A stretch of DNA of 38,369 nt from Bacillota bacterium (GCA_022793975.1 JAAWDW010000162.1:1-38369); one strand, 5' to 3'; positions 8,493 through 17,639 are shown, numbered from the stretch's first letter. Notes: generated from the sequence alone by a model not told the origin. Made by a program: numbers and translations.

Positions 8493-10866
8493 TTACTCCC
8501 AAATGAGTATAACGTCAAATCCTTCTACGTCTTCATCAGTCTGGTATGCCTTTATATGGTTATCTTTTTTGATTGCGCTGATAGAAGTTTTTGCAGACCA
8601 TACTTTATCTTTATCGCTCCATACGTAGATAATCACATTATCAGCTAACTGATAAGTTTCACTATTAACGACAAACTGATTGTCACCGTCCTTAGATTCT
8701 ACTGTTGCACCCTTGAAATCCTCAACTTTAATATCTTTGCTGAGTTCATAAGTAACACCAGTTACAATACCATCTGCATTTACTGTGATTTCTGCAATAC
8801 CACTTGCAGTAGTAGTTTCTTTCCAAGTGCTGTACAGATCATTGGCCTTTGCCTTAAGTTCTTTACCCTCGATATATCCTTCAACATACGATACCTTATC
8901 TTTATCTTCGTTAACACTAGTATCTACTGCGTTGACAACTCCGTAAGTAGCTTCACCACTGTCTAACTGATTATCCTTATTAATGAAAATAGCAGCAATC
9001 TTTTTGTCCTTTGTAACTATACTTTCTGCTTCTAATTTTACATCTTTCTGGAAGTTTGTGAGCTTTTCAATTGAATAATCATTATTCTTATCCTTGAAGA
9101 ACACTACAATATTCGAAGCAACCGATTTAGTTCCGATTAGAGTTCCGCTCTTTGATATTCTGCCAAGCTCGGAAGCATCTTCTTCAACAACTATAAATTT
9201 GTTAATTTTACCGCTCTTGTTAAGTGAGTATTCAATAATTGTGTCTGCATCAATTGCAGTACCGCTGATTTCTAATTTAGTGCCATTATCTGATGCATTG
9301 ATATCTTTGTGCGCTTCAGCAATAATTTCTTCTCCTGCAGAAGTAAAGAGCTTAATGCTAATCTTTACGGTATCATCACTGTATCCTGGATCTTTTTTAT
9401 ATCCGAGATATAAAGCATAATTTCCTGCAGCCGCATTGTCTTCATCCCATATAGCGAGTTCGCCTGCGTAGTTAAGATAAGCTGTACCTTCGTCACCCAC
9501 ACCTGGTGCCTTTTTCTGGAAGTTTGCTGTAACGTTATAAGTTTTGCTATCAATTGTAAATTTATCGTTGTCCTTATTAATTCTTGTTACTTGTCCTGTA
9601 ATTGAATCAGTACCAACCGCAATTTTAGTAATTTCGTCATTCTTGTTCAGATAAAGTTCAATAACATTATCTTCCTTGATGTCATTAAGTGATGCAACGC
9701 CGAGGAGTATAAATGAAGTTTCATCAATTTTGTCGTCATCGTCAAGAATGAACTTTTCTCCACAGAGTCTTCATCAAGATCATCTTTTTGGAACTGTACA
9801 GCATCCTCTGCTGTCCATGTAGCGATTGAATAAAGAGTCTTTATAGTTTTACCTGAAAGTTCTACAGCGACTGTAACTGTAGCATTATCATAATTTGCTA
9901 TTGCCCCGCCTGAAACATTGTCTATATCGCCGTTGGCAAATGTTTCGCCGTCATCCGTTACTTCCATGCCTTCTTTGAATTTATACTCCGTGCCATCTAC
10001 ATCAATAATTTTTTTTCAGCGTCTACATCACCTGTAAGGAATGTTGACTTAACTTCTCCAATTGCAACGATTTCATCGTCCTTAGAGTAAGTTACAGCAT
10101 ATGTTCCCTGATAAGGCATGAGGTTGATTGCCGAAGGTTCTTCACCTGTAATTACATAAGCAGCACCTTTCTTGTCTATATCACATCCAAGACCTGAAGT
10201 AAGAAGTGTTCTGTAGATAGTTTCATTACCAAACTTTTCTGCAACAACTTTGTCAGTTTTCCCGTCAGTTGCTACCTGTACGAGTGCTACTGTAAGCACA
10301 TTGTAAACTACCTGTGCGGCACTCTCTCTGTTGATCGTAGTTGCTGCTGCAACATCATCATAAAGTCCGAGTGTCTGTCCGAGTGAAACGTAGTTTGCAG
10401 GCCATGAACCTACAAGTAACGCCGAATTGTTAGTGTATCCAATAGCTCTGAGTACCATAGTCATTGCTTCGTTTACAGTAACTGTTCTTCCTGGCATTGC
10501 ATTACCGTTTCCGTCTCCGATCATGATGCCCTTTGACTGGCAAAATGCGAGGTAAGGAACTGCCCAGCCATATCCCGCTGTATCTTTGAAAGTACTTGTT
10601 GAATATCCGGCAAGTGCACTTTCAGGAATAGCGAGGGCTCTTGTGATCATAGCTGCGAACTCGGCTCTTGTTACATTATTAGCACCCTTGAAAGTGCCGT
10701 CATCGTAACCTGTGATGATTCCGAGATCGTTTACTACCTGGATAGCTTCCTCATTTACGCTTCCTGCAATGTCAGAAAGACCTTTCTGCTCAGGTGCAGC
10801 GAAAACCATTGAGAAGCTACCGAGTACCAGTGTTAATACTAGTACAAATGAAAGTACTTTTTTCAT
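8493..10866 (-). pseudogene. Frameshifted paralog of gene A (gene B; SLH/S-layer protein, candidate silent copy)
   Basis: ORF fragments 9997-10866, 9647-9967 and 8493-9500 form one homologous product when one nt is added at each of two A tracts (T8 10009-10016 and T4 9754-9757 on + strand). The restored product would be ~791 aa versus 793 aa for A. Matches include VELSGKTIKTLYSIATWT vs VDLSGKTIKEIYSVAVWT and LLGVASLNDIKEDNV vs LLGVNSLSDIKEDNV. Confidence 0.85.
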
Positions 10867-10953
10867 TTCGAGTATCCTCCTAAATTTTTCTTTGGAAGGG
10901 GCCTATTTGTTCTTGCAAACTACCTTCCCCTTCCGAAGATAATTTGACATTAT
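10867..10953 (-). promoter_or_regulatory. Gene B leader, near-identical inverted copy of gene A leader 5937-6023
   Basis: Reverse complement reads ATAATGTCAAATTATCTTCGGAAGGGGAAGGTAGTTTGCAaGAACAAaTAGGCCCCTTCCAAAGAAAAATTTAGGAGGATACTCgAAATG; only about three substitutions from A. Confidence 0.85.
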
Positions 10954-10990
10954 TTTATAGTGGCAGGAGAACAAATAAAAATTGTAATTT

Positions 10991-11111
10991 CTAATAATGT
11001 AGTTCGGCATGGCAGGGCATCTGTGTACATTAAGTAAACTGTAAAGCAGGTACTTAGTAAGTGAAATTTATATGGATGTAATGCTATGTTGAGTGTGTTA
11101 TTAAAAAGTAT
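10991..11111. repeat. Interspersed TIR-like/imperfect palindromic repeat, copy R1
   Basis: TACATTAAGTAAACTGTAAAGCAG...ATTTATATGGATGTAATGCTATGTTGAGTGTGTTATTAAAAA; homologous to R2 and R3. Confidence 0.6.
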
Positions 11112-11236
11112 ACATTTTGAACATTGCGAATTTAAAATTAAATACACAAAGAAAGGAGGATATAATTACAAGATACAAAACATCATTATATTAAATAAAT
11201 AATGCAGAACAAATCGAAGAAAGGAATAAGAGAAAA

Positions 11237-12349
11237 ATGATGAAAAAAGAGTCTAATGAGAGAAATACGCAAAATTATGAAAAGGAACTGACAGGGTTGT
11301 GCAATTTATATTTGGAATATTGTTATTATGAAAAGCAACTGTCCGAAAACAGTATAAGGTCATACAAGTACGACCTCATAGGGCTTGTACGGTATGCAAA
11401 AAGTTACGTAATGTACGGTAAAAACGCGTTTAATAAGAACGAAAAACCCGGATGTGAAATAAAAATTACGGAAAATGAAAAGTTTGCCGTGCCGAATAGG
11501 CAAAATACAAAAAATCTACAGTATGTGTCTATACAAAAACTTGACAAAGAGTTTTGGTATAAATATATGACGGAGCTTTCTGCTGTAAAAAAAGTTAGAA
11601 CAGTAAAAAGAAAACTAGCCTGCTTTACGGGTTTCTTTTATTTTCTGGAAAATAAGGGAATAATACAGGAGAATCCACTCTGTAAATTCAAACTTAAACT
11701 AAAAGCTGCGGGCAGTGTGCCTGAAACTTTGAGTTTAAAAGAAATAAAACGAATATTTGACATAGCATACCGACTGTCTGCAGATGATGTGACAGGGTTG
11801 ACAATGGAAACCGCTGAAGTTTTGAGATGTCGCGATATTGCGGTACTGGAGCTTTTATTTTCCACAGGACTACGCGTCAGTGAGCTTTGTGCCATTAGTT
11901 TTGCCGCATATGACAGTGGTGATCAAAGCCTGCGCGTACTCGGAAAAGGCGGCAAAGAAAGAACACTTTATCTCGGAAACAGCGGCGTGATAGATGCACT
12001 CGAAAAATATATCGAGTTGAGATTGCGCATAGGTCCGGCAGATTCCGCAAGCGATGCTATATTTCTTAACAGATGGGGGAAACCGCTTTCGTGTCAAGCT
12101 GTACGCGATCTTGTCAAAAAATATTGTAAAGCAGCGGGAATAAGCCGCAATATAACTCCGCATGCGTTTCGTCATACATTTGCTTCACTTCTTCTTGAAG
12201 AAGGGGTGGAACTGCGGTACATACAGGAATTCCTTGGGCACAGCTCCATAACAACAACGCAGATCTATTTACATACGAGTGAAAAAAGAAAGCGCGAGAT
12301 ACTTACAAAAATGCATCCGCGTAAAAAATTAGGCAATATAATTAAATAG
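11237..12349 (+). CDS. Tyrosine recombinase/integrase (XerC/D-like, 370 aa)
   Basis: Catalytic signature: R in STGLRVSELC, K in GKGGKERTL, HAFRHTFAS, LGHSSITTTQIYLH; extended N-terminal region. Confidence 0.92.
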   Translation: MMKKESNERNTQNYEKELTGLCNLYLEYCYYEKQLSENSIRSYKYDLIGLVRYAKSYVMYGKNAFNKNEKPGCEIKITENEKFAVPNRQNTKNLQYVSIQKLDKEFWYKYMTELSAVKKVRTVKRKLACFTGFFYFLENKGIIQENPLCKFKLKLKAAGSVPETLSLKEIKRIFDIAYRLSADDVTGLTMETAEVLRCRDIAVLELLFSTGLRVSELCAISFAAYDSGDQSLRVLGKGGKERTLYLGNSGVIDALEKYIELRLRIGPADSASDAIFLNRWGKPLSCQAVRDLVKKYCKAAGISRNITPHAFRHTFASLLLEEGVELRYIQEFLGHSSITTTQIYLHTSEKRKREILTKMHPRKKLGNIIK

Positions 12350-12401
12350 TTGTTTAATCGTTTAATTGTGCGGTATATAATAACTGTAAGGAGGCGGAGA
12401 T

Positions 12402-12767
12402 ATGGAAAATAAAAAATTACCTCATGATCACGGAACAAATACGCTTGAAATATTTGAAGGTACATTTGAAAACAGGTCATTTGAAGATGCTGCAGACGTT
12501 TTTTCACTTGTGAGCGATAGTACGAGGCTTAAGATATTTTGTCTGCTCTGCCATACTGAAGACTGCGTAATAAATATTGCGGCGGCTGTGCAAATGAGTT
12601 CTCCTGCGGTGTCACATCACTTGCGTGTGCTAAAAAATGCACGTCTTATAAGCAGTAAGAAAGTCGGCAAAGAAGTATATTATACAGTTGCGGATACACG
12701 AGAAGCAGAGCTCCTTCACGCTGCTGTTGATAAAATGATGGAAATACGGGGCTGTGATATAATTTAA
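12402..12767 (+). CDS. ArsR-family metalloregulatory HTH repressor
   Basis: VSDSTRLKIFCLLCHTEDCVINIAAAVQMSSPAVSHHLRVLKNARLISSKKVGKEVYYTVAD winged HTH; metal transport genes downstream. Confidence 0.9.
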   Translation: MENKKLPHDHGTNTLEIFEGTFENRSFEDAADVFSLVSDSTRLKIFCLLCHTEDCVINIAAAVQMSSPAVSHHLRVLKNARLISSKKVGKEVYYTVADTREAELLHAAVDKMMEIRGCDII

Positions 12768-12810
12768 AGGTAAAAGAGGGCAGTCTCTAAATAAAACGGA
12801 GGGTCAAACA

Positions 12811-13026
12811 ATGAAAAAGAATTTTAAACTCGAAAATCTTGATTGTGCCAATTGTGCAGCAAAGATGGAAACAGCTATTAACAAACTTGAAGGCGTGAGT
12901 GCAAATATAAGTTTTATGACATCAAGACTCACACTGGAAGCAGATGATTCGGTATTTGAGGCGGCTGTCGAAGCGGCTCAGAAGGCCATTAATAAAGTAG
13001 AGCCTGATTGCCTGATTGTGAGATAA
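12811..13026 (+). CDS. Small heavy-metal-associated (HMA) domain protein
   Basis: LDCANCAAKMETAINKLEGV CxxC HMA motif; 71 aa. Confidence 0.85.
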   Translation: MKKNFKLENLDCANCAAKMETAINKLEGVSANISFMTSRLTLEADDSVFEAAVEAAQKAINKVEPDCLIVR

Positions 13027-13041
13027 AGTTGTAAGGGGTAT

Positions 13042-14997
13042 ATGATGAATAAGAAGCAGAAAAAACGACTTGCAGTCATCATTACGGCGCTTGTAATACT
13101 TGCCGCTGCAGCTTTTTGTGAACATTTTACGGAGATTTCATCACTGTATTTAACAGTGCCGTATTTTATTTCATATTTAATAGTAGGTTTTGGAACATTG
13201 GCTAAAGCGATAAAGAATATTTTTCGCGGACAGGTTTTTGATGAAAATTTCCTAATGGCAATTGCTACAGTCGGTGCGATTGCTCTCGGCGAGATGATGG
13301 AAGCAAACGCCGTTATGATATTTTATCAGATAGGAGAATTGTTTGAATCATGTGCGGTAGACAAATCGCGCAGATCAATTTCGGCACTTATGGATATAAG
13401 ACCTGATTATGCTAATGTGCTTAGAGACGGAGAGGAAATAAAAGTTGATCCTTATGATGTAAAAGCGGGAGAAATAATAATAGTAAGACCCGGTGAAAAA
13501 ATTCCTATGGACGGGAGAATCGTAGAAGGTTTGACATCGCTTGATACAGCAGCGCTTACAGGTGAAGCGGAGCCTCGCAGTGCGGAGGCGGGAGATGATG
13601 TCATAAGCGGCTGCATTAATATGACCGGTGTGGTGCGTGTTGAGGTAACAAAAGAGTTTGAAGAATCGACAGTATCAAAAATACTTGATCTTGTTGAAAA
13701 TGCTGCCTCTAAAAAAGCAAATGTTGAGAAATTTATAACTAAATTTGCAGCAGTTTATACTCCGATTGTATGTTTGGCGGCCGCACTGACAGCAATTTTG
13801 CCGCCGCTTGTAGTACCGGGAGAAGTATTTGCAGTGTGGATTTACCGTGCACTTACATTTTTAGTAATTTCGTGCCCGTGTGCCCTCGTTATCTCAATAC
13901 CGCTTTCGTTTTTCGGAGGTGTCGGCGGAGCAAGCAAGCTTGGAATACTTGTAAAAGGCAGCAATTATCTTGAAATTCTTGCGCGCACGGAAACGGTTGT
14001 CACGGATAAAACAGGGACGATCACAACGGGAACTTTTGATGTAGAAGAGATAAAAGCGGAAAGTGTATATACAAGTGAAGAACTCCTGGATTTTGCAGCT
14101 TATTCGGAAAGTTATTCGCATCATCCGATATCACTTTCGATAGTGAATGCTTATGACAAGGAAATAGATTCAACAAGAATAAAGAGTGTAAATGAAATTG
14201 CAGGCAGAGGAGTATGTGCGGAAATTAAGTTGTCTGATGCCGGTAGAATGTCTGAAGGTAAATTGGATAACGCAGAATATAATACTGATACGGCAGACAG
14301 AAGCCAAGACAAAGTGATTACGGTGCATGCCGGAAATGCTAAATTGATGAACGATATAGGTATAAATAATGTACCTGTTTTGGAAAAAACAACAGTATAC
14401 ATTGCTGTAAACAGAAGCTTTGCCGGATATATAACATTTGCGGATAAAATAAAATCTGATGCCGCAGATACCGTAAAGAAGCTTAAACTTTTGGGTGTAA
14501 AAAATGTCGTGATGCTTACCGGTGATAAAAAAGAGACAGCAAATAAAGTTGCCGCGGCGGTCGGAATAGACGAGGTGCGTGCTGAACTTCTGCCTCAGGA
14601 TAAAGTAACTGAGACGGAAAAAATCCTGGCAGGCAAAAATCCTAAAAAAAGCGTTGTCTTTGTCGGAGACGGTATTAATGATGCGCCAGTACTTGCAAGG
14701 GCGGATATTGGCGTTGCTATGGGTGGCCTCGGATCTGATGCGGCTATCGAGGCTGCTGATGTTGTGATTATGACAGATGAGCCGTCAAAACTGGCGGCAG
14801 CAATAGGTATTGCCAAGAAAACTGCGGCAATAGCACGTCAGAATGTGATATTTGCACTTGGTGTGAAATTTGCGGTTCTTGTTCTGGCGGCATTCGGCTA
14901 TGCTCATATGTGGGCTGCGATTTTTGCTGATGTAGGCGTTGCGGTACTCGCAATATTGAATTCGATAAGGGCACTCAATGTTTCCAAGTTTCAATAA
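13042..14997 (+). CDS. Heavy-metal translocating P-type ATPase (Cd/Zn/Pb-type, P1B)
   Basis: SCPCALVISIPLSF, DKTGTITTG, HHPIS, GDGINDAPVLARADIGVAMG motifs. Confidence 0.93.
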   Translation: MMNKKQKKRLAVIITALVILAAAAFCEHFTEISSLYLTVPYFISYLIVGFGTLAKAIKNIFRGQVFDENFLMAIATVGAIALGEMMEANAVMIFYQIGELFESCAVDKSRRSISALMDIRPDYANVLRDGEEIKVDPYDVKAGEIIIVRPGEKIPMDGRIVEGLTSLDTAALTGEAEPRSAEAGDDVISGCINMTGVVRVEVTKEFEESTVSKILDLVENAASKKANVEKFITKFAAVYTPIVCLAAALTAILPPLVVPGEVFAVWIYRALTFLVISCPCALVISIPLSFFGGVGGASKLGILVKGSNYLEILARTETVVTDKTGTITTGTFDVEEIKAESVYTSEELLDFAAYSESYSHHPISLSIVNAYDKEIDSTRIKSVNEIAGRGVCAEIKLSDAGRMSEGKLDNAEYNTDTADRSQDKVITVHAGNAKLMNDIGINNVPVLEKTTVYIAVNRSFAGYITFADKIKSDAADTVKKLKLLGVKNVVMLTGDKKETANKVAAAVGIDEVRAELLPQDKVTETEKILAGKNPKKSVVFVGDGINDAPVLARADIGVAMGGLGSDAAIEAADVVIMTDEPSKLAAAIGIAKKTAAIARQNVIFALGVKFAVLVLAAFGYAHMWAAIFADVGVAVLAILNSIRALNVSKFQ

Positions 14998-16414
14998 TTG
15001 ATTTGATGCTTGATTCGATTTCACCGAGGGGGATTTGATTATAATATAAAATATAGGTACTGCGGCCTGACGCGGCAGTATCTTTTGTTTTTATATAACG
15101 AACGGGAACACCAAAGTCGGCAGCTTCTTCAGAGACCGTTTCCGGTGACTTTTGGGTTGCAATCGTAATTGTTATATTTATGCCCGATGCTGTATTTATG
15201 GGTAAGACAAAATTTTTACCGTATTTATCAATTGCAGAGAGTAATTTCTGCAGCTTCTGCGCATACAGAGTGCGCAGTTTTTTTATATTTATTTGATAAA
15301 GGCCACGTTCCATAAAAATTGCCAGCGCCAACTGCTCCGCTTTGGAGCAGGTCTGTGTGTAGTCATTTTTTATTGTTAAAAATATTTGCGCCAGCTGTTC
15401 GGGAAGTACCATATAACTGATTTTTACCGAGGAAAAAAGTGTTGATGAGAATGAGCCGAGATATATTACACGATTCTCGGAGTCAAGTCCTTGCATAGAA
15501 GGTATCGGTTTTCCTGTGTAGCGTAGCTCACTGTCGTAATCATCTTCAATAATGAAACTGCCGTTTTGTGCTGCCCAGTCAATTAGCTTATAACGGTTGC
15601 CGATAGGAATGACAGCGCCTGTGGGAAATTGGTTGCTGGGCTTTATGTAGGCTGCTGTTCTTATATTTACTGGGAGTTTTTCAATAAGTATACCATTTTC
15701 ATTTACGGCAACAGGCGTTACGGCAAAACCACGGTCATGAAAAATATGGCGCACAGGAGTGTAGCCTGGGTCTTCGACAACGATATGGTCTATGCCGTAA
15801 TTTCGTAAAATAAGTGAAAGAGAGCCTGTTATCTGTTGGGTACCAGCTCCTATGACGATTTGATCAGGAGTGCATTTTACACCGCGGGCGCTGAAAAGAT
15901 ATTTGCAGAGTTCATATCTTAGCGCAGCCTCGCCTTGAGGATCGGATTCAAACATCAGAAGATCGGCGTGTTCGGTCAGTACATGCGACATACATTTTTT
16001 CCATTTTGTAAAATCAAAGCATGAAAGGTCGTATTTATACGGCGGCATACTGTATGAAAAAGCACCTGATGTATCAGACTCCCAAACAGATGAAGCAGAT
16101 GCTACAGGCTGATTGGCGGTTTGTATTGTTTTGCCTTTCTGCTCAGGTTTCTGCGACATATTAAGTCGTACGCTTCTGATGTAATATCCCGACTGGGGTT
16201 TACTGTATATGTAGCCTTCAACTTCGAGCTGTTCATATGCGGATGCAATAGTAGTTAGACTTAGAGAAAGCGATTTGGAAAGACTGCGCAGTGACGGCAG
16301 CTTTTCACCTTCTGATATTTCTCCGCTGAGAATACTGCTTTTGATATAATCGTATAATTGCAAGTATACAGGCCGTTTTATTTCGGTGTTTAAAACAGGA
16401 ATAATTGCTTTCAT
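14975..16414 (-). CDS. MocR/PdxR-like regulator (GntR HTH fused to PLP-dependent aminotransferase-like domain)
   Basis: GntR wHTH (IKSSILSGEISEGEKLPSLRSLSKSLSLSLTTIASAYEQLEVEGYI) plus aminotransferase fold-I domain; RBS GGAGG upstream of ATG 16414. Confidence 0.9.
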   Translation of the reverse strand: MKAIIPVLNTEIKRPVYLQLYDYIKSSILSGEISEGEKLPSLRSLSKSLSLSLTTIASAYEQLEVEGYIYSKPQSGYYIRSVRLNMSQKPEQKGKTIQTANQPVASASSVWESDTSGAFSYSMPPYKYDLSCFDFTKWKKCMSHVLTEHADLLMFESDPQGEAALRYELCKYLFSARGVKCTPDQIVIGAGTQQITGSLSLILRNYGIDHIVVEDPGYTPVRHIFHDRGFAVTPVAVNENGILIEKLPVNIRTAAYIKPSNQFPTGAVIPIGNRYKLIDWAAQNGSFIIEDDYDSELRYTGKPIPSMQGLDSENRVIYLGSFSSTLFSSVKISYMVLPEQLAQIFLTIKNDYTQTCSKAEQLALAIFMERGLYQINIKKLRTLYAQKLQKLLSAIDKYGKNFVLPINTASGINITITIATQKSPETVSEEAADFGVPVRYIKTKDTAASGRSTYILYYNQIPLGEIESSIKSIIETWKH

Positions 16415-16555
16415 AATAAATTCCTCCGGGATAAAATATTTTTAAAAATATACAACTTGATTAAAATCATAGATATAAAGCTAACGCAAACAATATATAC
16501 ACATTGCATACAGATACACAGATGAGATATCGTTTTTTCTATGCAGAAAAATATA

Positions 16556-16668
16556 TTTTTTAATAACACACTCAGCATAGCATCACATACGTATACATTG
16601 AGCAAACTGTGAACCAGTCCGCAAGTTAGTGGGATTTATGCAGATGTTATGCTGTAATTCTAAAAAAT
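16556..16668. repeat. Interspersed TIR-like/imperfect palindromic repeat, copy R2
   Basis: TTTTTAATAACACACTCAGCATAGCATCACATACGTATACATTGAGCAAACTGTGAACCAG...GGGATTTATGCAGATGTTATGCTGTAATTCTAAAAAA. Confidence 0.6.
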
Positions 16669-16776
16669 ATAGGTTTTGACACAGCATAAATGCATAGCCA
16701 TATATTTGTAATAAATTGCAATGTTTTATTTATAAATGATAGATAATTACAATTTTTATAAAAATGCAGAATAAGG

Positions 16777-16836
16777 TGTCTATATATCAAACTGTATATT
16801 AAAAAACAATCCAATTTGTCTATTTATAAATAGACA
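16777..16836 (+). promoter_or_regulatory. Candidate MocR-type operator region upstream of the ECF S-component gene
   Basis: TGTCTAT at 16777 and 16817 (40 bp apart); the second lies in the 20-bp perfect palindrome TGTCTATTTATAAATAGACA (16817-16836). Confidence 0.5.
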
Positions 16837-16899
16837 CTATTATTGTATTATTATAGTACAAAAAAATGATGAATTCAAGTGACGGAGGAAAATTGAAAA

Positions 16900-17436
16900 A
16901 TGAAAAGTGATAAAACTGCCAAAATTGTTTTGACCGCACTGATGATGTGTTTAATAATATTATCCACTATGCTTATAAAAGTACCAATCCCTTTTACTCA
17001 GGGTTATGTGCACCTCGGTGATGCAATGATATTTTTGTCGGTATTGATTCTTGGCTGGAAGTATGGGGCTGTGGCTGCGGGTCTTGGCTCTATGCTCGGA
17101 GATATTATAGGAGGAGCTGCGGCTTGGGCTCCATGGACACTCGTAATAAAAGGTGGAATGGCACTTTTGATGGGCGTGTGTTTAAAGGGCAGCAGTTCAA
17201 AAATAAAAGAAATAATCGGGATGATATTTGCCGGAGCGTTTATGACTTTAGGATATTATGCAGCAGAAGGAGTAATGTATGGCAACTGGGTGGTTTCAGC
17301 GCTTGGAATTCCCTGGAATATAGGACAGTTTACTGTGGGAATGATTATTGCGGAAATTATGGCTGCTGCACTGTCGAAAACACCGGCGGTGAGATATTTA
17401 ACATATAAGAATGATAGTGCAGCATCCAGAATATAA
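16900..17436 (+). CDS. ECF transporter substrate-binding (S) component, candidate vitamin B6-type (inferred from neighbour)
   Basis: MCLIILSTMLIKVPIPFTQGYVHLGDAMIFLSVLILG...GSMLGDIIGGAAAWAPWTLVIKG typical ECF-S fold; divergent from MocR regulator. Confidence 0.82.
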   Translation: MKSDKTAKIVLTALMMCLIILSTMLIKVPIPFTQGYVHLGDAMIFLSVLILGWKYGAVAAGLGSMLGDIIGGAAAWAPWTLVIKGGMALLMGVCLKGSSSKIKEIIGMIFAGAFMTLGYYAAEGVMYGNWVVSALGIPWNIGQFTVGMIIAEIMAAALSKTPAVRYLTYKNDSAASRI

Positions 17437-17499
17437 AATCCGACTTGATGCAAATTTTAAATTGGAAAACTTATAAATTTTGAATATTGCAAATATGGA

Positions 17500-17600
17500 A
17501 TTAGATGTACAAATGCGGGCGCGCTTACTAAGGTTCTGGTTTACATTTCGTTCAAGATATACGGATGTTATTTTATATTCTGAGTGTATTATTAAAAAGC
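17500..17600. repeat. Interspersed repeat, copy R3 (partial/diverged)
   Basis: TTACTAAGGTTCTGGTTTACATTTCG matches reverse complement of R1 centre; GGATGTTATTTTATATTCTGAGTGTATTATTAAAAAG matches R1 right end. Confidence 0.45.
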
Positions 17601-17639
17601 AGGCATTAATGTGTTAGCATTTGTTATATTAGTTTTGTG

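Noticed and set aside
9754-10016. Programmed -1 frameshifting as the main explanation for gene B breaks
   Set aside because: A8 is a plausible slippery tract, but the second break (AAAAG) is not a good slippery site and both would need efficient recoding; silent-copy decay or sequence error is simpler.
10950-11147. 65-aa minus ORF, and the similar 64-aa ORF 16411-16605
   Set aside because: They arise from the interspersed repeat copies R1 and R2, with no RBS or domain.
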